Shown: piece after piece, positions 60,195 through 64,000 of the stretch
Layout: the number at the start of each line of letters is the position of its first letter
Numbering within the stretch: position 1 is the first letter of the stretch
Origin: Bosea sp. PAMC 26642
Lineage (GTDB): Bacteria > Pseudomonadota > Alphaproteobacteria > Rhizobiales > Beijerinckiaceae
Length of the DNA: 64,000 nt
Reading direction: 5' to 3'
NCBI RefSeq assembly: GCF_001562255.1
Contig: NZ_CP014301.1
Location: forward strand, 2,170,001-2,234,000
Translations under genes and position numbers: made by a program
Notes under the pieces: generated by a model
What the model was told of the DNA's origin: nothing
The model's input: only the letters and a program-made list of their open reading frames with translations
Database searches by the model: none

Positions 60195-60800
60195 TCAACT
60201 TTTCGGCACTGTCGGCGGAATGACAATGACCGCGTCACCCGACATCACCTCACCCGCGCGGTCAACCGACAGCACCAGTCCACGCAGGCTGGCCGCAGCC
60301 TTGACGAAGGCGAATTCGAGATCCGGCTGGCCCACGGCGGCGGCAAGCGCCCGCCCCGCCTGCCGGCATGGCTTGTTGTAGCCCTCGACACGCAGCACGG
60401 CCCCGCCATCGAAACGCCCCTTGCCGCCCCAGGCGCCGCCGATCGCAAGCCGGCTGCCCGGAGCGATCCGCGAAAAGGCAGGCAGACCCTCGATCAGCAG
60501 ATTGCCGCCGAGCCACTCGGTCCTGAGTTCGACGATACCCAGCCGCCCCGCGACCTCGGTGAGCTCGGCCGGGCAGAGCGCCGAAAGCTGTCTGTCGTTG
60601 CGCAGGGTCGTGCCGCGCGGCAGCCACGGCTCGCGAGGGCCGGAGGCCCGCGTCGCACCTGAATGCAGGTCGCCGACGATGCCGGCCAGGTCGAGTTGCA
60701 GCGACAGAACGGCGGTCGTTACGAAGTCATGCGGCTTGGGGACTACCCCGGTCGCCGTAAAAATCCCGGCAACGACGCCGGGCACAGAAGGATACGTCAT
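60195..60800 (-). CDS. MOSC-domain protein
   Basis: 201 residues with the MOSC layout: GIVGDLHSGATRASGPREPWLPRGTTLRNDRQLSALCPAEL, GIVELRTEWLGGNLLIEGLPAFSRIAPGSRLAIGG and a conserved cysteine in EGYNKPCRQAGRALA that in relatives handles molybdenum cofactor or sulfur. Possible molybdenum-dependent detoxifying or sulfur-carrier activity; partner unknown. No signal peptide. It precedes nothing obviously related. Confidence 0.85.
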   Translation of the reverse strand: MTYPSVPGVVAGIFTATGVVPKPHDFVTTAVLSLQLDLAGIVGDLHSGATRASGPREPWLPRGTTLRNDRQLSALCPAELTEVAGRLGIVELRTEWLGGNLLIEGLPAFSRIAPGSRLAIGGAWGGKGRFDGGAVLRVEGYNKPCRQAGRALAAAVGQPDLEFAFVKAAASLRGLVLSVDRAGEVMSGDAVIVIPPTVPKS

Positions 60801-60849
60801 CGCGGCTGAATGGGCGCGATCGCCGGAACCGTCAATGAGGCCGGAAGGA

Positions 60850-61053
60850 TCAGAGCAGCTGCAGCGAACCCGCGGCCGTCTTGCCTCGTTCGGTCTTGAG
60901 ATCGAACGAGACGTTCTGTCCTTCGGTCAGCGTCATCAATCCCGCTTCCTTTACGGCAGTGATGTGCACGAACACGTCCTTGCCGCCATCCGCTGGTTGA
61001 ATGAAACCAAAGCCCTTCTCGGTATTGAACCACTTTACGGTTCCGGTCGCCAT
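60850..61053 (-). CDS. Cold-shock domain protein (CspA family)
   Basis: 67-residue single cold-shock domain that binds single-stranded RNA/DNA. RNP1 is KGFGFIQ (residues 13-19) and RNP2 VFVHI (27-31). ATG 61053 gives the standard MATGTVKWFN start, with AAGGA upstream. Monocistronic, with a sigma-70-like promoter about 45-70 bp upstream. Confidence 0.96.
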   Translation of the reverse strand: MATGTVKWFNTEKGFGFIQPADGGKDVFVHITAVKEAGLMTLTEGQNVSFDLKTERGKTAAGSLQLL

Positions 61054-61094
61054 AGCCGCATCCTTTGGAGCCAACGCGTCTTGCCGACCGATGG

Positions 61095-61124
61095 ATTAAA
61101 GCGTCCGAAGGCCGAACGGCTCAA
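61095..61124 (-). promoter_or_regulatory. Possible promoter of the cold-shock gene
   Basis: On the minus strand TTGAGC (61124-61119) and TTTAAT (61100-61095) are 18 bp apart, leaving a leader of roughly 35 nt, shorter than the long 5' UTRs of temperature-regulated csp genes. Confidence 0.4.
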
Positions 61125-61186
61125 GAATTGACCGAAACCTCACTCTTGTCGAGACCAAAGGGAAGGCATGTCGCAGACCCGGACGG

Positions 61187-63388
61187 TCAAGACTTGGTCA
61201 GAAGCACGTCAGTCTTCGTCGCAGCGGTCGAGGAGCCGCCGAGATAGATCTCGACCGCGCCGGGCTCCACCAGATAGCGCCCGGCATCGTCATGGACGCC
61301 GAGCCGCGACGCCTCGATCCGGAACCGCACCGTCCGCATCTGCCCTGCCGGGATCATGACCTTGTCGAACGCCTTCAGCTCCCGCATCGGGCGCGAGCGG
61401 CTGGCGACCGGCTGGCGGATATAGAGCTGCACGACCTCCTGCCCGTCCCTGGTGCCGGTGTTGCTGACGTCGACGGAGACCTCGATCGTGCCGTTCAGCG
61501 GCACCGTTCCCTGCGCGACACGCGCATTTGCGTAGGAAAAGCCCGAATAGGATTGGCCAAAGCCGAACGGGTAGAGCGCCTCGTTGGCCTCGTCGATATA
61601 GATCGATTCATAACGCTGGCGGATCTTCTGCGGCCGGCCGGTCGGCAGCTGATTGTAATAAACCGGGATCTGTCCGACCGAGCGGGGAAAGCTCATCGGC
61701 GTGCGCCCGGACGGGTTGACCTTGCCCGAAAGCACGTCGGCGACGGCGGTGCGCCCCTCGGTGCCGCCATGGAAGGTCTGGACGATCGCCGCGACATGCG
61801 CATCCGCCCAGGTCAGCACCAGCGGCCGGCCGGTCGCCAGCACCAGCACCACCGGCTTGCCCGTAGCGACCAGGCCCTCCAGCAGCTCCTGCTGCACGCC
61901 CGGCAGGCCAAGATGAGTGCGCGAGGCACCCTCGCCCATGAATTCGCAATCCTCGCCCAGCATGGCGACGATCAGATCGCTGGCGGCTGCCGTCCTTAGC
62001 GCCGCGTCCTTGTCGGCGAACTCCGTGCCGCAGGCCTTGGTGAAGGCCGGCTCGTAGGCGACCACGACATCGCCCGGCAGCCGCTCCTTCAGTGCCTCGG
62101 GCAGCGCCTGGATGACGCGGCGGCCGAGGCCTGCAGGGTCCGTCCAGACCCGCTCGTCTTCCGGGCGCGCCATCGCGCCGATCACCGCGACGGATTTCAC
62201 CGTCGGCGCGATCGGCAACGTGCCATCGGCGTTCTTGAGCAGGATGACGCTTTCCTGTGCAGCCCGCAGCGCGACCTCGCGTGCCTCCGCCGTCTGCATC
62301 AGGGCAGGCGCCGCAGCGGGGTCGACATCGGCGCGCTCGAACAGGCCGAGATGGAATTTCACCCGCAGTACCCGGCGCACCGCCTCGTCGAGCGCCTTCA
62401 CCGGCACGCGCCCGGCCTTCACCTCGTTGCCGAGATGCTTGAGATAGACATCGCCCATCATATCCATGTCGATGCCGGCGAGCAGCGCCTTGCGCGCCGC
62501 CTCGGCATCGTCCTTGGCGATGCCGTGCAGTCTCAGCTCCGTGATCGAGCCGAAATCCGAGGTGACGAAGCCGCGGAAGCCCCATTTGCCACGCAGAAGA
62601 TCGGTCAACATCCCGCGATGGGCGGTCGCCGGCAGCCCGTTCAGCGCATTGAACGCCGCCATCACCGTCATCGCCCCGGCCTCGAACGCGGCCTTGAATG
62701 GTGGCAGGTGCAAATCGTGCAGCTGGCTCGTCGGGATCCAGGTCGAATTGTAGTCGCGACCGCCCTCGCCTGCGCCATAGCCGACGAAGTGCTTCACTGT
62801 GGCCGCGACCCCGCCGCGCTGATAGCCATGGACGCGCGCCGCCGCCACGACCGAGGCGAAATACGGGTCCTCACCCGCGCCCTCCAACCCTCGACCCCAG
62901 CGCGGATCGCGCGACATGTCGACCATCGGCGCGAAGGTCCAGTTGATGCCGGCCGCAGACGCTTCCCGGCCGGTCCAGTAGGCCGCCTGCTCGATCAGTG
63001 CCGGATTCCAGGTCGAGGCCTGGCCGAGCGGCAGCGGGAAATAGGTCGAGAAGCCGTGGACCGCGTCGAGCCCGATGATCAGCGGGATCTTCAGCCGCGT
63101 TTCGCGCACCGCCTTCTGCACCGCGAGGACTTCGCTGGGCACGACGAAGTTCATCACTGCGCCCATGCGGCCGGCCTTGATCTGCCCGATGTCGAAACCG
63201 TCGCCGCGCCCCGACAGATGCAGCTGGCCGACCTTCTCCTCCAGCGTCATCTTGCCGATCAGCGCATCGATCCGCCGCTCGATCGCCGCGGCTTCACGGC
63301 CGGTCTTCCAGGCGACGGCATCATCGGCAAGGGCCGCGAGCGGCAAAGCGAGGCAGGCAAGCAAGGCAGCGACGAGCCGCAACATCAT
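61187..63388 (-). CDS. bglX: Periplasmic beta-glucosidase, glycoside hydrolase family 3 (BglX-like)
   Basis: 733 residues: a signal peptide (MMLRLVAALLACLALPLAALA), a GH3 barrel (MTLEEKVGQLHLSG; KHFVGYGAGEGGRDYNSTWIP), the nucleophile region GFVTSDFGSITEL (aspartate of SDFG, usually SDWG), the GH3 C-terminal sandwich, and a fibronectin-III-like tail (GTRDGQEVVQLYIRQPVASRSRPMRELKAF). It removes terminal beta-glucose from oligosaccharides in the periplasm. Length and order match E. coli BglX. Start 63388 or the adjacent ATG at 63385. Confidence 0.95.
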   Translation of the reverse strand: MMLRLVAALLACLALPLAALADDAVAWKTGREAAAIERRIDALIGKMTLEEKVGQLHLSGRGDGFDIGQIKAGRMGAVMNFVVPSEVLAVQKAVRETRLKIPLIIGLDAVHGFSTYFPLPLGQASTWNPALIEQAAYWTGREASAAGINWTFAPMVDMSRDPRWGRGLEGAGEDPYFASVVAAARVHGYQRGGVAATVKHFVGYGAGEGGRDYNSTWIPTSQLHDLHLPPFKAAFEAGAMTVMAAFNALNGLPATAHRGMLTDLLRGKWGFRGFVTSDFGSITELRLHGIAKDDAEAARKALLAGIDMDMMGDVYLKHLGNEVKAGRVPVKALDEAVRRVLRVKFHLGLFERADVDPAAAPALMQTAEAREVALRAAQESVILLKNADGTLPIAPTVKSVAVIGAMARPEDERVWTDPAGLGRRVIQALPEALKERLPGDVVVAYEPAFTKACGTEFADKDAALRTAAASDLIVAMLGEDCEFMGEGASRTHLGLPGVQQELLEGLVATGKPVVLVLATGRPLVLTWADAHVAAIVQTFHGGTEGRTAVADVLSGKVNPSGRTPMSFPRSVGQIPVYYNQLPTGRPQKIRQRYESIYIDEANEALYPFGFGQSYSGFSYANARVAQGTVPLNGTIEVSVDVSNTGTRDGQEVVQLYIRQPVASRSRPMRELKAFDKVMIPAGQMRTVRFRIEASRLGVHDDAGRYLVEPGAVEIYLGGSSTAATKTDVLLTKS

Positions 63389-63500
63389 GGAACAGGTTCT
63401 CGCAAGGCTGGCGGAGACGACGAACCGGCCCTACAGGATCGCCCGGCATGGCTCAACCGTTGCATCATGTCGCACCGGGCCGGAAGATCGGGATGTCTTG

Positions 63501-64000
63501 ATGACGGATGCCACCACTGCGATGGAAACAGGCGAGCGCCATCGCTTCTACGAAGATGTCTTCGCCATGTTGCTCGGCACCCTTTTGGTGAGCATCGGCA
63601 TCGTTCTCTACACCAAGGCGACGCTGGTCACGAGCGGGGCGGCTGGCCTCGCGCTGCTGTTTCAGGCGGCCACGGGCATCAATTTCGGCATCCTGTTCTT
63701 CGCCATCAACCTGCCCTTCTACTGGCTGGCGATCCGCCGCATGGGCTGGCGCTTCGCGGCCCGTACCTTCATCGCGGTCGGGCTCGTCTCCACCTTCACC
63801 TGGGCGACGCCGGGGTGGCTCAGGATCGAGACGGTCGATCCGATCTATGCCGCGCTCGCCGGCGGCAGTTTGATGGGGCTGGGGCTGCTTGCGCTGTTTC
63901 GCCACCGCACCGGGCTCGGCGGCGTCAACATCCTGGCGCTCTACCTGCAAGAGAAGCACGGCATCCGCGCCGGCTGGTTTCAGCTCGGCGTCGACATTCT
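63501..64000 (+). CDS. YitT-family membrane protein (3' part outside window)
   Basis: The frame from ATG 63501 is open to the window end (166 complete codons). After a short soluble start it shows YitT-type spans: FAMLLGTLLVSIGIVLYTKATLVTSGAAGLALLFQ, INFGILFFAINLPFYWLAIRRMGWRF and YAALAGGSLMGLGLLALFRHRTGLGGVNILALYLQEK. YitT/DUF161 proteins have about five spans and unknown transport roles. Divergent from bglX across 112 bp. Confidence 0.85.
   Translation, partial: MTDATTAMETGERHRFYEDVFAMLLGTLLVSIGIVLYTKATLVTSGAAGLALLFQAATGINFGILFFAINLPFYWLAIRRMGWRFAARTFIAVGLVSTFTWATPGWLRIETVDPIYAALAGGSLMGLGLLALFRHRTGLGGVNILALYLQEKHGIRAGWFQLGVDI

Overview
The window is a roughly 64 kb GC-rich chromosomal segment from an alphaproteobacterium. 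The best fit is the order Hyphomicrobiales, probably a Bosea-like genus. This rests on the alphaproteobacterial order of the division/cell-wall cluster, the FtsZ tail peptide, TTAA-N7-TTAA (CtrA-type) boxes, an ohrR/ohr pair, an ArsR-methyltransferase/metF pair, and typical intergenic palindromes. The genus is an inference; nothing here proves it.

Layout. 1-3.5 kb: a truncated AraC regulator, a divergent AraC/MFS efflux pair and a small secreted Gly-rich protein. 3.5-36 kb: an almost complete dcw cluster read on the minus strand, starting at 36 kb: mraZ-rsmH-ftsL-ftsI-murE-murF-mraY-murD | ftsW-murG-murC-murB | ddl-ftsQ-ftsA-ftsZ | lpxC-bamD-recN, followed by sulP, a DEAD-box helicase, a DUF2189 protein and ligA. 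Two plus-strand insertions split the cluster: a 136-aa PUA/EVE-like gene between murD and ftsW, and a brnT-brnA toxin-antitoxin pair between murB and ddl. Each downstream piece begins next to a CtrA-type box. The mra promoter overlaps a 10-bp-period ladder of TGGG repeats (MraZ operator), and the leader starts with a long-range hairpin.

36-42 kb: divergent ohrR/ohr (peroxide resistance), the RNase P RNA gene rnpB, a lytic transglycosylase, a TerB-DnaJ protein, an AmpD-type amidase and two poorly known small proteins. 42-47 kb: a MacAB-type export operon whose adaptor carries an inserted Spy/LTxxQ-like helical domain, a PAS-GGDEF protein with a changed active-site motif, and a flavodoxin. 48-52 kb: a Na+/phosphate transporter with a candidate Pho box, a PstS-like protein, and a glutamate-receptor-type potassium channel (GluR0 class) overlapping pstS by 4 bp. 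52-59 kb: GNAT, a PhnA-like protein and the methionine genes metH and metF with an ArsR-methyltransferase regulator. 59-64 kb: EamA exporter, MOSC protein, cold-shock protein, periplasmic GH3 beta-glucosidase and the start of a YitT membrane protein.

Five intergenic palindromic elements punctuate the segment. Two copies of one family (murE/ftsI and metH/metF) fold as nested cloverleaves whose side arms differ in sequence but keep base pairing. No tRNA, rRNA operon, CRISPR array, insertion sequence or prophage was seen.
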